Origin: Poa pratensis | Taxonomy: Eukaryota > Streptophyta > Magnoliopsida > Poales > Poaceae | Assembly (NCBI GenBank): GCA_947311845.1 | Contig: CAMZMU010000041.1 | Coordinates: 111,400,607 to 111,464,606, forward strand | Length of the DNA stretch: 64,000 bases | Direction: 5' to 3' | Part shown: positions 46,392-57,881 of the stretch, piece after piece | Layout: the number at the start of each line of letters is the position of its first letter | Position numbering within the stretch: the stretch's first letter is position 1 | The notes under the pieces: generated by a model | What the model saw: only the letters and a program-made list of their open reading frames with translations | What the model was told of the DNA's origin: nothing | The model's database searches: none | Program-made: the position numbers and the translations under genes

Positions 46392-47215
46392 CTTAAAACG
46401 GACACATTTTTTTTTTGAAGCGTACAAACTTGAAATCAAACGCAAAGGAGATCAAAGTACAAACAAGCATACGCAAAGGAAAGTGAAAAGCAGAGCAGAA
46501 CCAGAGAGAAGCACTGCAGCACCACTCCTTCTTCAACCTTGATGACACCGAGCGCGCCCGGCCTCCACCGTCGACGACGAAGCAGGCACCAGCCGCCGGC
46601 ATCACTTACCCGGAGAACGGAAGAGCTCCTTGCCCAGAGGCGTTGACGAGCCGCAAAAACCACCATCCCCGCAGAGATGGATCTGAAGCCAAAGGAGGCC
46701 CATCGGCCGGGGGAGACCCCCAAGCATCCGCCGTTCCAGCTCTGGGGCCAGCGCCCCAGATCTTCAACCCGCACACCTCGAACCCCTGCAGCAGCCACCT
46801 CCACAACCCTCCGCAGATCACCCAGATCCGCCGCACCCGGATCTGGCCTTGAAGAACGGAGCCTGGGAAATCCACCGATTTCCGGGCTCCAGGAAGTCGC
46901 GCGCGAGACGGCGGAGCTCCAGGGAACGCCACCGCCGGAGGGGAGCCGCGCCGACACCAAAACCCGCTCCAGCCGCACCGCCGGCTCCGGAGCACCGCTG
47001 GCCGGACACCACACGAACCCTACCATATATACACGCCGTGAGACGGGCTTCCCCCACCCTCCCGCCGCCGGAGCAGCCGACGGAGGGGGAGGAACCCACG
47101 CCTCACCGGCGGAAGAGGTGGATCGACGGTGAGCTCCCAAAAATCGCCTCTCCGCACTGTAGCGATAAGAGGAGAAGGGGGAGCGGCCTTCTGTTCCTTA
47201 AAACGGACACATTTT
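46392..47215 (-). mobile_element. retro-inserted sequence (LINE-type hallmarks) with 19-bp target duplication
   Basis: The 19-base sequence cttaaaacggacacatttt occurs at 46392-46410 and identically at 47197-47215. Between them is 786 bp that, on the minus strand, starts with a GC-rich leader and ends in an A tail (plus-strand T run from 46411). Long identical target duplications with an A tail are the mark of target-primed reverse transcription. The content (GC-rich, 5'-leader-like then a short 3' tail) fits an internally deleted LINE or a processed transcript. A 234-codon frame open on the minus strand (46436-47140) is Pro/Arg/Gly-rich with no recognised domain and is probably not a gene. 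Confidence 0.8.
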
Positions 47216-47660
47216 GAGGTGACGGAAAGATTTCGAGGTGTTGGTGGAGATGATCTGGTTTGGGCTAATATTGAGTAGTACGAACCTGCAGATAAATATG
47301 AAGTTCTCAAGAACTTGGGCCGTAAAATTGCTCCCCTCTCCCATCGCCATTGCTGGACACGGCCGCGCCACGCCAAGTGTCCACCGAAGTGGCATGCGTA
47401 CGACGCGACACACCACAGGATGCTCCCAGAACACCTCCCTCTCCGTCAGTGACAGACTGGACCCACGTCTGTTGTTGACCAAAGCACCACACTGTCGATG
47501 TAACCACGGTTAAACCCGGCCGTCGCTTCTCACCTAGGAGAATGTGGTATGTCGCAGCGAGAGCTTGCGCTCCACTGCCACTTCTATACAGAGGCCGGCT
47601 CACTTCGTCGGCGTCCTTTCCCCTTCCGATTAGTAGTACTAACCCTGTTCCGTCTCGGCC

Positions 47661-49764
47661 ATGGTCGCCATGACGACCAAGAAGCCTACTCGGCGCGGCG
47701 CCCCCGCTCCAACATCACCCCCTTCCTCCTCCTCGGTGTCCTCCTGCTCCTCTGGCTCCCGCGTTGTACCGTCGCCCTGCGCGCGGACGCACAATAGTAA
47801 GAAGAACAAGAAGAGGGCCAGGAGAGATCAAAGCGGCGCCGCCGTTGTCCCGGCGGCGAAGGGATCGTCCGTCTACAGAGGCGTGAGCAGGTGAGCATGC
47901 ACTTCCTTCTTCCGTTCCTGCTTCCATCTGACAAGCTTACGCCGTGTTCCTGTTCTTTGTGTTTTGTTTCCGAGAGGTGTGTCGTGTTAATGTTATTGGT
48001 GGTGACCGTAGGCATAAATCCTCGGGAAGTACGAGGCGCACCTGTGGGACAGGCATTGCCGGAGCCCGGCCCAGAGCAGGAGAGGCAAGCAAGGTGAGAG
48101 ACGCACCGGCCTCCATGCATCAAGTCTTTCTTGTTTTAGTCCACCTAGCTAATAGGGACAATTTGGTTTCGTTTGCTCCGATTATTATCCTTTTCACTTT
48201 GATGTTTATGTGCTACTAGCTGACATTCTTGTTCTTCCTCTGCTATGTTTGCAATCTTGTGTTCGTCTCTCCTCCTCGGTTCGCTTCCGTTAGTTTATCT
48301 GGGTGAGTGCATAAGATCCTCTCGCTTCTTGAAAAAAATTTACATACTTTTTGGTGCTATGGTTAGTTCACAAGTTATTCCCCTGATTGCAATTTTCTCT
48401 GTTTTTCGCAACAAAAAAAAAATCTTCTCTGTGAAATAACACATTAAATGGATGATTAAGATCCCGCCTCTCTCTTTTTTTTTTGCAGGCGCTTATAACA
48501 CCCAAGAAGCTGCAGCTCGCGCCTACGATCTCGCGGCGCTCATGTACTGGGGCTCAGACTGGAGCGGCATCCTCAACTTCCCAGTAAGCTGTGTTCAGGC
48601 TCACCTGTGTTGTCTTGTTTTCTCCGTTGCTAGTACTAGTACTACTACTTAGCAGTCTAGCAGAGCAGAGCAGTACGTCGAATTTGAGATTGCCCTGCGG
48701 TGAATGCAGGTGGGCACGTACACGCAGGAGCGCGAGACGATGCAGCGCGTGACAAGAGAGGAGTACCTGTCCAGACTGAAGCGGGAGAGCAGTGGCTTCA
48801 CCAGAGGCGAATCCAAGTACAGGGGAGTAGCAAGGTTCATTCCCTTAACCTAACTGTCACAACTGCATGCTCTGCTAAATCAACCACTGCAATTCTGCAA
48901 ATGACATGTTGGCGTGTCAAAATACATTGCATCCGTGTAACTTTGCTTCATTTTTACTGCCGGTAGTGATATAATGCTGCTGAGGAGGATAAGTTTTTGG
49001 CACCGCAGGCATCACACGAGAAGCCACAGCCGGTGGGAGGCGAGGATAAGTTACCCTACTAGCGTGAGGAAGTACCTCTACTTGGGGACATTCGGTGTGT
49101 TTCTCCCCTGTCCCTGAACTTAACAGAATGCTACTTAATTTGTCTTTTTCATATCTTTGGAAATATATCAAAGCCGTGCAAAACGGCGAGCTGTGGGGTG
49201 GTCGTCTTTGGAAAAGAATGTACCGGTCTCCAAAAAGGTGTTTGTGTCCTTGTGCATGGCGTTTCCCCTGCAGATACCCAGGAAGAGGCGGCCAGGGCCT
49301 ACGACATGGCGGCAATACAGCTCCGGGGTCTCGGCTCCGTCACCAACTTCGACATCCACAGCTACGTGGGCGACCACCTGCAGCCTCCCCTCTGCAAGGT
49401 CGACCCAGAGCATGAACCAGAACCGCCGGCGCCACTGCTGCTGCAGCCCAAGATCGAGCCCACGGACGAGGAGCCGCTGCTCCTCGACGACGTCGACGAC
49501 ATGGACCACGCCGTCGCCGAGTTCCTGCATGAGCTCGGCATCGACTTCGACGCCAGGTACCCGCCCCGACGCGCGCCCGGATGGTGGCCGTCTGGTGACG
49601 AGGTCCGCGACCTGCCGGCCCACGTCGGCTTCGAGGACGACATCGAGAGCGTGGAATTCGGCGCGCCTGAAGCTTCTCACGGCGACGCGGCGGCGGCCAT
49701 CTCCTGCGCTGCCGCGACGATCAGCTACTCCCACGATGCATGCATTGCACGTCTAATCCACTGA
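47661..49764 (+). pseudogene. WRINKLED1-like AP2 transcription factor, single-base frameshift in first AP2 domain
   Basis: Exons are 47661-47890, 48012-48093, 48294-48302, 48489-48583, 48710-48834, 49009-49094 and 49274-49764, all with GT-AG borders. Products include a Ser-rich basic head with KKNKKRARR, AP2 domain 1 ([38 protein letters not shown]), and a linker RVTREEYLSRLKRESSGF typical of WRI1. AP2 domain 2 follows (SKYRGVAR, RWEARIS, YLYLGTFDTQEEAARAYDMAAI), then an acidic tail LLLDDVDDMDHAVAEFL. WRI1-type proteins activate fatty-acid and glycolytic genes in the nucleus. In exon 2 the bases after AGGCAT are one short of a whole number of codons, so the RW part of HRWTGKYEAHLW is lost and the frame closes in exon 5. 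Everything after is open in the correct frame, so the lesion is recent or a sequence error. Domain 2 also carries an unusual insertion (HTRSHSRWEARISYPTSVRK). Confidence 0.8.
48294..48302 (+). other. 9-bp microexon encoding VYL
   Basis: TTTATCTGG lies between a ttag acceptor and a gtgagt donor. With the G ending exon 2 and the GC starting exon 4 it reads V-Y-L-G, joining GKQ to AYNTQ. A 9-bp VYL exon at this place is a known feature of plant AP2-domain genes of the AP2/WRI1 groups. Its retention shows the splice pattern is intact. Confidence 0.85.
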
Positions 49765-50000
49765 TCAGTGCAACTGCGTGCGCAAGTACCGTCTCCGGTT
49801 TGTAGGTACTGCTAAGGTAGGTAGGACGCGTCTTTTGGGCTGGTTGTAAATATCTCTGGCCAAGGGCCAAGTATGTGTGGTTAATTTTTGGCGATAAATG
49901 GAGTGTCAGTGATGACATGACCGCCAGCCGGTTACTTGTAGCAGTGAAACTCTGTTGGAGAAATGGAGAAGGCTCGAGCTTTTGGTCTAAGCTGTCAAAT

Positions 50001-50161
50001 TTTTGGTATTTGCACCTTGTCGCTTGGTCCTCTCGATTTGAAGCAGAATGTTTATGTAGTTTGCTCAATTAGAGCATCTCCTTTTGGTATTTGCACCTTG
50101 TCGCTTGGTCCTCTCGATTTGAAGCAGAATGTTTATGTAGTTGCTCAATTAGAGCATCTCC
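50001..50161 (+). repeat. ~81-bp tandem duplication downstream of the AP2 gene
   Basis: 50001-50081 and 50082-50161 are identical except for one base missing in the second copy (gtagtttgctc against gtagttgctc). It lies 240 bases after the stop codon, probably in or near the 3' UTR. The rest of 49765-50000 has no feature. Confidence 0.9.
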
Positions 50162-50334
50162 AATAGGTGATGTACTAATACATAACCGTTTTATGCATCA
50201 CCACGGATCAAAAAGTGGTCTCCAACAGCAGCCCGTGATGTAAATTTGAACAAAAGAAAAATTAGGTCACGATGTAAAAATTAGCTTAGGTGATGCAAAT
50301 ATACATCACCAAGAGTGGTGATGTAAAACGCATG
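50162..50334. other. ggtgatgta-rich short repeat sequence, possibly MITE-derived
   Basis: Copies of ggtgatgta/tacatcacc in both orientations, preceded by gagcatctcca, resemble a common short interspersed repeat of grass promoters. No clean terminal inverted repeat or target duplication was found. The copia LTR appears to begin in its right part. Confidence 0.35.
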
Positions 50335-50923
50335 CAGTGTGTAACCACCGCGCGGAACCTTCCTGCCCGTGGCTGGAAGGCGGCATCGCCACTGTCGCCA
50401 GCGCCGGCGCACCTCCGCCACCGCACTTGGTTGACCTCCCCGGTCCCACGCGAGCCCGCCGCCTGTAGCCCCTGATGCTACACGAGAGAGAGAGGGGAGT
50501 GTGTGCCAAAGAAATGGTTTGCCTCAATTTTCTACTTAGTATTCCACCCTTTAAATAGGGGCTGAGCAGCCGGGCTGCCTAAGTCAACTATCCTGTCACA
50601 TCACTGTGATGTGACTGGTCATACCTCTATTTGACATGCCACTGTTGGCGATGTCACAGACTAGGAAACACTGTAGGTGACGTCTAGCACGTCCTAGCTA
50701 CCTACTATGTACTTGATGCTGACGCATCACTTCAGGACACTGGCTACAGGACAAAATCCCTCGCACCAGAGGAACCTGACAACTATTTCGACTCGGGACA
50801 GACCCCGGAGTCGAACACTTCCTCGACTTGGGACAGACCCCGAAGTCGGCACTCTCTAACTTATCGACTCCTCCTCCACACTCGAAGGGATCGTCGACTG
50901 GACACACAAGCCTATTTCCAACA
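50335..50923 (-). repeat. 3' LTR of the broken Ty1/copia element (inner border firm, outer border approximate)
   Basis: On the minus strand it begins TGTTGGAAATAGG directly after the purine-rich tract aagcctagggagtgat. It contains ctatttaaaggg, a TATA-like box, about 370 bases in, and repeated cgac-ggggtctgtccc-gagtcg motifs near 50770-50850. The far end is near 50335 but no target duplication was established. Confidence 0.7.
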
Positions 50924-50924
50924 A

Positions 50925-53135
50925 TCACTCCCTAGGCTTGAGTTCCGGAGACACCTCCACCATGCCGATCCTTGTGCGCAGCTCCGCCAGGCGGACTCGT
51001 CCAAGTGGCTTGGTCAGCATGTCCGTGAGTTGGTGTTCGGTGGGCACGAAATCCAGCTCGACTTTCTTCGCCTCCACGCAGTTTCGAATGAAGTGGTACA
51101 TCAGGTCGATGTGCTTTGATCGCTCGTGGAAGACGGGATTCTTGGCGAGCGCGATAGCCGATTTGTTGTCGACCTTTGAGCACCACGTGCTCTGCTACGC
51201 CGTTGCTGAACTCGGCCAGCAACCGAGCCAGCCAGATCCCCTGGCACGCAGCTGTGGCAGCCGCCACATACTCCGACTCGCAGCTCGACAGAGCCACGAC
51301 CTTCTGCTTGAGTGACTGCCAGGTCACTGGGCTGCTCCCGAGGAAGTACAGGGTGCCCGACGTACTCTTGCGCGAGTCGACGTCGCCCGCCAGGTCGCTG
51401 TCGCTGTAGCCGACCAGGCTCGGTGTACCTGCATTCCTCCCATACCTACATCCTAGACGCGGAGTCCCGGCGATGTAGCGTAGGATGTGCTTCACGGCCG
51501 CGAGGTGCTCCAGAGTCGGAGCCTCCATGAACCGTGATACGAACCCGACTGCGAAGGTCAGGTCCGGCCTCGTGTGCACCAAGTACCGGAGGCTCCCGAC
51601 TATGCTCCGGTACTCGGTAGCATCTGTCACGGGTGCCGTGCTGCACTTGGACAGCTTGAAGCGCGGTTCCATGGGTGCGTGGACGGGGTTGCACCCGCCC
51701 ATCCTCGCCTTCTCCAGCAGCTTCAGGGCATAGGCACCCTGCGAGATATCAATCCCACTGGGTCCTTGTCGAACCTCAATGCCGAGGTAGTAGCTCAGCA
51801 ACCCGAGGTCGGACATCTGGAATAGGCTCCGCATCTTCAGCTTGAATCTGTCGATGTCGCTGGAATCCGAGCCCGTGGTCACCAAGTCGTCGACGTAGAC
51901 ACCAACTAAGAGCCGGCTCAGAGTCGCTCCTCGCGCATACATGTCATGCTCTGACTCGCACCTTGCGAAGCCGAGCTTGATGAGGCATGCGTCGAGCTTG
52001 GTGTTCCATGCCCTTGGCGCCTGCTTGAGGCCGTAGAGCGCCTTGACGAGTCGAAGCACCATGTGCTCCTTCCCCTTTGCAGCGAAGCCAGTTGGCTGCT
52101 GCACATACACCTCTTCCTCCAACTCGCCGTTGAGGAAGGCTGACTTGACGTCCATGTGGTGGACGTCCGACGCCGCACTCGCCGCCACGGCTAGCAGTAG
52201 CCTGACGGACTCGAGTCGAGCCACGGGTGCGAAGACCTCGTCGTAGTCGACCCGTGGCGCTGCACATAGCCCTTCGCCACCAGGCGAGCCTTGTGCTTAA
52301 GGACTGCGCCATGCGCATCCTTCTTCACCTTGTACACCCACTTCAGGCCGATCGCGCGGTGACCTGGTGGTAAGGTGGCCAGCCTCCAAGTCGAGTTAGA
52401 CTCGATGGCCTCCATCTCCTCCTGCATCGCCTGCCTCCAGCTGGCATGCACCTTCGCCTCATCGAATGAGCCTGGCTCTTCGGAGGCGAGATAGTGGAGC
52501 TCCTCGTCCGGCTCAAGGGCCGAACCTACTTCGAGCACGTTCTACAGAGTGCGAAACCGGTGATCGAAGCTCATGTCGTCTTCTGCATCGAGCATACCTG
52601 AGTATCTCGAGGTCGGCGTGACGAAATCGACGCTAGAGACAGCCTGAGTCGAAGACTCGGCTGTCGGGTGCTCCGGTGTTGTTGGAGAACCAGCTGGGGA
52701 TGCACTCCTGACTCCTGTAGTTGGCGAGTCTGGAGCCGGCGAGTTGGGTGCAGGACCCGCACTCCCGTCTCCCGGAGTTGGCTGCCGCTCGAACACCATG
52801 TGCTCGACCGCGAAGGTGTCGACTCCGAAGGTGTTCACCGGAGCGTCCGGCGAACTCCAGTCCCAGCGCACGTTCTCGTCGAACACGGCATCTCGCGTGA
52901 TGGTCACGCGGTTAGTCACTGGGTCATAGGCCCGATAACCCTTCGTTCCAGGTTGCTACCCAACGAAGATCATCGGCCTGCTCCGGTCGTCGAGCTTCTT
53001 CAGCCCGAGGCGCGTCTCTCTGACATGCACCATGCACCCGAACGTGCGCAGGAAGCTCACATTTGGCTTACGGCCATGCCAGGCCTCGAACGACGTCTTG
53101 CCATCCACGCTCTTGGTGGGTGACCTGTTCAAGAT
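50925..53135 (-). pseudogene. broken Ty1/copia pol: integrase C-part, reverse transcriptase, RNase H
   Basis: On the minus strand from 53135: LNRSPTKSVDGKTSFEAWHG, the end of the integrase core (52956-53135); a Pro/Ser-rich linker (52542-52919); SNSTWRLATLPPGHRAIGLK and KARLVAKGY (52191-52538); and the RVT_2 core with MDVKSAFLNGELEEEVY, YGLKQAPRAW and YVDDL (50932-52224). RNase H then shows SKSTSGTLYFLG-type sequence and LSSCESEYVAA. The C-terminal part (DNKSAIALAKNPVFHERSKH, LTKPLG) is in another frame and ends in a stop at 50925-50927. Stops at 52956 and 52542 and frameshifts near 52250 and 51190 make it non-functional. The gag, protease and N-terminal integrase lie beyond the insertion at 53136. 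Confidence 0.9.
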
Positions 53136-55630
53136 TGTAACATCCCAAAATTTCAAAATTCAAAAGCACTGCATGCATTCATCTTTATCTTGTCACAATT
53201 GCATTTAAATAACCAATCCTAGATTTATTTTCAAATTATATTTTGGAATTGTTTTAAAAGGGGCCTATATATACCCTATACAATATTTCAATTTTACTAA
53301 TTTATTGTAGAAGCCATTCTATGGCAAAAATGTTACAATGTGGACAAATTATGCAAATATATTTTTATTAAATTTTTCTACAAAGGTTTGGTCCAAGTTG
53401 GAAGTCTTTTGAATTCAAATGTTTTGAAACAAAAAAAGAAAAGGAAGTAGAAAAAAAAAACGGACCGCCACTGGGCCGAGCCCAGCAGCAGCCAGAACCG
53501 CGCGCCCAATCTCTCTCCCCTCTCCAACGTCCTCCCGCACGACGCGCACACAACCGTCGCCGCGACGCCCACTCGCGCACGCGCTCCACTCCCCGAACCT
53601 CGCAACGGCACCTCGAGCACGCCCGATAAATCCCCCCTCCTCCGCATCATTTTCCCCAGCAAGCGCGCCCCAGATACGCCGCCAGGCTGCTGTTTTCTGG
53701 AGCTCGAGAACCGCACGGCCGCCACCGTCCACCGGTGATTCCGGTGAGCAAAGTCGATGCCTTGCCCTCAGTTTTGCATCTTCGATATCTCCGTCCTCCG
53801 GCGAACCTCCCTGACATCGTTTCGTGCTCGTAGGTGGGCGGAATCGACGACACCATCCGCAACCCGCACTCTGTGACCACCGCCGTACGTCGCCGTTCCC
53901 GGTGAGCCAAATTCTTTCCTCACCCTCTCCTCTGTACCATCGAGTTACCCTCTTCACGGCGTTCATCTTTGACAAGATTTCCTTCACTCTCGTCCTCCAG
54001 AACGTCCGCATCGTCACCGCTGGATCTCGCCGCCCGCCGCCTCGTTTCTGGCGAGCAACTGCCGGCGCAGGAGCACACCCACGACGCCCTTGGCCACACC
54101 ATCGCCCACGCCTCGAACTCCTTCATCTCCAGGTATCGACACCGTAGCCCTACCCCTCCATACTGCCGCGTCCGTGCCCGGCAACCATGGCGCCACTGCG
54201 GCCGGAGAAACTCCGGCAAACCGGCGCCGCTGCTCTCTGCCCCTTTAGATCTAGGACGTTAGATCAGGATCTGGCGGCCCACGTTAGGTCACTTAACCGA
54301 ACCGGTACGGGCCAATCAGGTCGTGCCACGTCGCCTCGGTTTTAATTAAAACGTTTAAAACTTTGTTAAATAGACAGAAAACATTATAAACTTAGAAAAT
54401 TCATAACTTTTAAACCATAAGTCCAAATTGAACAAACTTTATATCGTTGGAAAGCTTATGAACATGTAGTTTATTTTGGCATCATTAGTTTTCCTCTTTG
54501 CATCAGTTAAAATTGATCAAAATCCAGAAAAGCATTTCGGCCATTTATATCATAACTTGATTTTAAAAACTATTTTAAAATAAAACCTTTGGTTAAATGT
54601 CAAGAATTTCATCCTCTGTCCAGAGGAACTAAAACCCAATTTAATTGATCAATAAATTACAGAAGTATTAATTTAGCTTGTTAAAACCTCTAGTGCTACC
54701 AAAAATGTTTTTAAATAATCTAAATGCATTAAAACTTGCCCATGTCATCATACATCATTTTAGCAACCAGAGAGCTAATAAAATGATTTAACACAATTTA
54801 ACAATGTTTGCATTCATACATGCATATCATGTTTTCCTTGTTTGAGCATTTGTTAATTTGTGTGTATGTTTTGTTTGTGTTATTTATAGATTGTACGGAG
54901 TGTATTGCGTGTTGTGAAGAGTGTGACTACAAACTCTTCAGTTGGTCAAGGCAAGTGACACCCCATAAAAGTCCTACTATTTCTACTATTCTGCATTTAG
55001 TGTTTTCAGTAGTATGCATGATAGGTTTATTCTTGGGTATTATATTATGCTATGCTATAAATCCTATGTAGTGTGTAGCCACCCTTATATCCTGTAGATA
55101 GCAACCATTAAACTTGGTAGACTTGCTTAGCTATGCAATGGATGAAAATTTTACTAGTAGTTGAGTAAGGATAATTTTTTACTAAGTTTAATGAAACACC
55201 TGGGTGGAATGGTATTGCATGGTGGTTTAACGTTGAGTGGCTTCCCAGGGCCATGTCCATGGTGGTTCTCACCTAAGGTAGTTTCTACTATACTTGGGGC
55301 CATGGTATGTGGTGGTTATCACTGAGGTAGTACACTTGTGGAATGCCACCCAGGAACAAAGAGGTTTCAAAGTCACTTCATGTTTGGATTAGCTTCCAGT
55401 GCAGCCACTAGCTAATATGGGCTCTGGCTAGATTAAGTATGTTGTATGAAACCGTCCTGGCGGACAGGAAGATGATTCTGGGAACGGGTCCGTTAGAATG
55501 GGGGATTACTTCTGAAAGATCTCGTCTCAATCTTCTTCTTTCCTTCACACTAAATGAGTGCCTAGGAAGTTTGGGTTGATTGAGTCTAGTGGGGAAAGTG
55601 CACACACTCTCGAGAGTTCACAAAACTAAG

Positions 55631-56108
55631 TGTCGTGGGTTTGTCACGTCAGGTGTCATAAATGACTTCGTAGGTGTGGGATTACGCGAGTCAAGCATCT
55701 CCGAGCTTGGGATCGCAGGAACAAAGATCAACACAGATTTACCCAGGTTCGGCCCCCTCAATGTGAGGTAAAAGACCTACTTCCTGCCTACCCTAGATTG
55801 GTATTGATATGATAATCGAGGTGTTACAATGGAGGCGATCCGATCTGGTACTCGCCGTATGAGCTAGGGTTTTGGGCTTGATAGCTTGACCCCTCTAAGT
55901 CCTGCGAGTCCTCTTTATATACACAGAGGCTCGTCAGGTTACAAGAGTTCTACACGAAGCCTGATTATCTTTCTTGTCTTCCAAGGCAAGTTTGCACCGA
56001 CCTTCTGGAACTTTCCTTTATCGAGTCGCGATGCGAGATTGGCCCATCTTTCACGTGGCCCAACAATGATAGCGCAGCCTTAAGTCCGGGTTAATCATTC
56101 CCCCGACA
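55631..56108 (-). repeat. 3' LTR (element orientation) of the gypsy element
   Basis: 478 bp, with a small number of substitutions and indels relative to 62300-62778 (for example caacacagatttacc against caacatagattaacc), so the insertion is relatively young. It contains ctctttatatacacag, a TATA-like motif on the plus strand. Confidence 0.93.
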
Positions 56109-56763
56109 TTAGCCCCCAAGCGTGGCCTGAACTTCATAGTATTTCTTGATCTTGAATGTTTAGGCCGCGCTTTTCCTTATTTCGCGACTTATAATTGTGC
56201 AGGATTGGCCTTGACTCGCACCTGGAAGATCATCTGACTTCGTGAGCTTCTTTGTTAGAGTAGCCTGATAGCTTCAGAACTTGATGACGATCCATCTTCA
56301 AATTTTTGATGATAATATGATGTAGCCCCCAAGGATTGAGAGGATGTAACGTGGTAATCATCTCAATTCTTCTCAGAGAATTCTGAAGGTCATCACCTGT
56401 AACTTGATATCATGAATAAAACAATTGTTAAGATACAAGTAATTGTAATTGGTGTTGCCGTACTATAAGCAGTACATCGACCTCTAGTTAGGCCATCTGA
56501 ATCCTTAAGTGGGCACTCGCGCGACTCAGTATTTCCTAGGAACATGTGTGTTCAGGGTCGAGAGCGGCCATGATAGGCAATCAAGCTCGATTGACGCCAC
56601 ACCCCAGTACTTTGGCCACATAATGCGAGTAGCAATCCAACTTAAGGTAAATTTGATAATTGCCAATAAATTGGCTGTTTCAGGGTAACAAAGACCCCAA
56701 GAAACATAATGATATGCCATGATAGGCTAAGCTATGATAAGCTTTGATTATGATGACACATAA

Positions 56764-56986
56764 GGTCGCGCCTTGGTGGCAACCGAGTGTTATACATAGG
56801 GTTGGATCGCGCGTAGGTGGCGATCCATGGTGATACATGGGGTCGGTCGCGCCTAGGTGGCGACCAGAGATGATACAAAGTTTACGGCCGCGCCTAGGTG
56901 GCAGCCGGTTTCTGATACAAGGGTCGATCGCGCCTGGGTGGCGATCAGATGTTGCATAGGTCGCGCCTAGGTGGCGACCAAAGTTG
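56764..56986. repeat. tandem hairpin repeats in the gypsy 3' untranslated region
   Basis: Six copies of a GGTCGCGCC-TAGGT-GGCGACC-type hairpin recur every ~35-45 bases, near 56764, 56803, 56848, 56885, 56926 and 56960. They are joined by gatgatacaaag-like spacers. Paired changes keep the arms complementary in some copies (ggatcgcgc with ggcgatcc, gatcgcgcc with ggcgatc). They lie between pol and the purine tract. Confidence 0.8.
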
Positions 56987-57066
56987 AAGTTCTAGCCCTG
57001 AGTGGCTGTGATGATACTCAGCTATAAAGCTGGAAAGGATGATGCTTGGCTCTGATTAGCCTTTTC

Positions 57067-57881
57067 TTATGTATAGTACGGTCGCAGGTGTGCGACGTTC
57101 CAAGGGCGAGGTGCCTCGAGACGATCCTCGAAATCATGGCGTTCGCTGCTTTCTTCCCTTACATCCAGCAGATAGTACGACCCATTGTTTAGCTTCTTGC
57201 TGATGATGTAGGGTCCTTCCCATGGAGAGGACAGCTTATGCATTCCCTTGTGATCTTGTTTAAGTCGCAGTACTAGGTCGCCTTCTTGAAAGGTGCGGGT
57301 TTTGATGCGTCTGGCATGATAGCGTCGCAAGTCTTGTTGATATACCGCTGACCTTGATGCTGCCAAGTCTCTAACCTCTTCTAATGTGTCCACCGAGTCT
57401 TGCCGAGCTATCTCATTATCTGTCTCGATGTAAGCCGCAACTCTTGGTGAATCATGTATGATGTCGCTGGGCATGACTGCTTCTGCTCCATAGACCATGA
57501 AATATGGTGTAAATCCTGTGGATCTGTTAGGGGTTGTTCTTAAGCTCCACAGTACTGCTGGCATTCTTCCACCCAACATCCTGGAGATGCTTCGACCTTT
57601 TCAATAAGGCGCGGCTTAATTCCATGGAGAATTTCCTGGTTAGCTCGCTCAGCTTGTCCATTGCTCTGCGGGTGTGCTACTGACGTGAGGTCCAATCTTA
57701 TCCCATTGTCTGCGCAAAATATCTGTGTAGCCCCTTCAGAGGTGTTGCTCCCATTGTCTGTAATGATACTATGGGGGTACCCGAAGCGGAATATGACCTT
57801 CTTCAAGAACTTGACTGCTGTTTCAGCCTCGCAATCTCCCACAGGTTCTGCTTCTATCCACTTTGTGAATTTGTCCACCAT
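57067..57881 (-). pseudogene. gypsy integrase core and C-terminal part
   Basis: The first frame (57881-57540) begins MVDKFTKWIEAEPV and holds the catalytic-core signatures ITDNGSN and AHPQSNGQAERANQ. The second (57579-57067) continues RTTPNRSTGFTPYFMVYGAEAV and runs through FQEGDLVLRL and SPWEGPYIIS to a stop after HLRPYYT. A frameshift near 57560 separates them. The integrase inserts element DNA into the chromosome; this copy is broken. Confidence 0.88.

Noticed and set aside
46436..47140. 234-codon open frame on the minus strand
   Set aside because: Composition is GC-driven (Arg/Gly/Pro/Trp), no domain is recognised, and it lies wholly inside a retro-inserted sequence with an A tail and target duplication.
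53415..54260. GC-rich frames of 100-200 codons
   Set aside because: They fall inside the leader of the LTR that starts at 53136, with overlapping frames on both strands and no recognisable domain.
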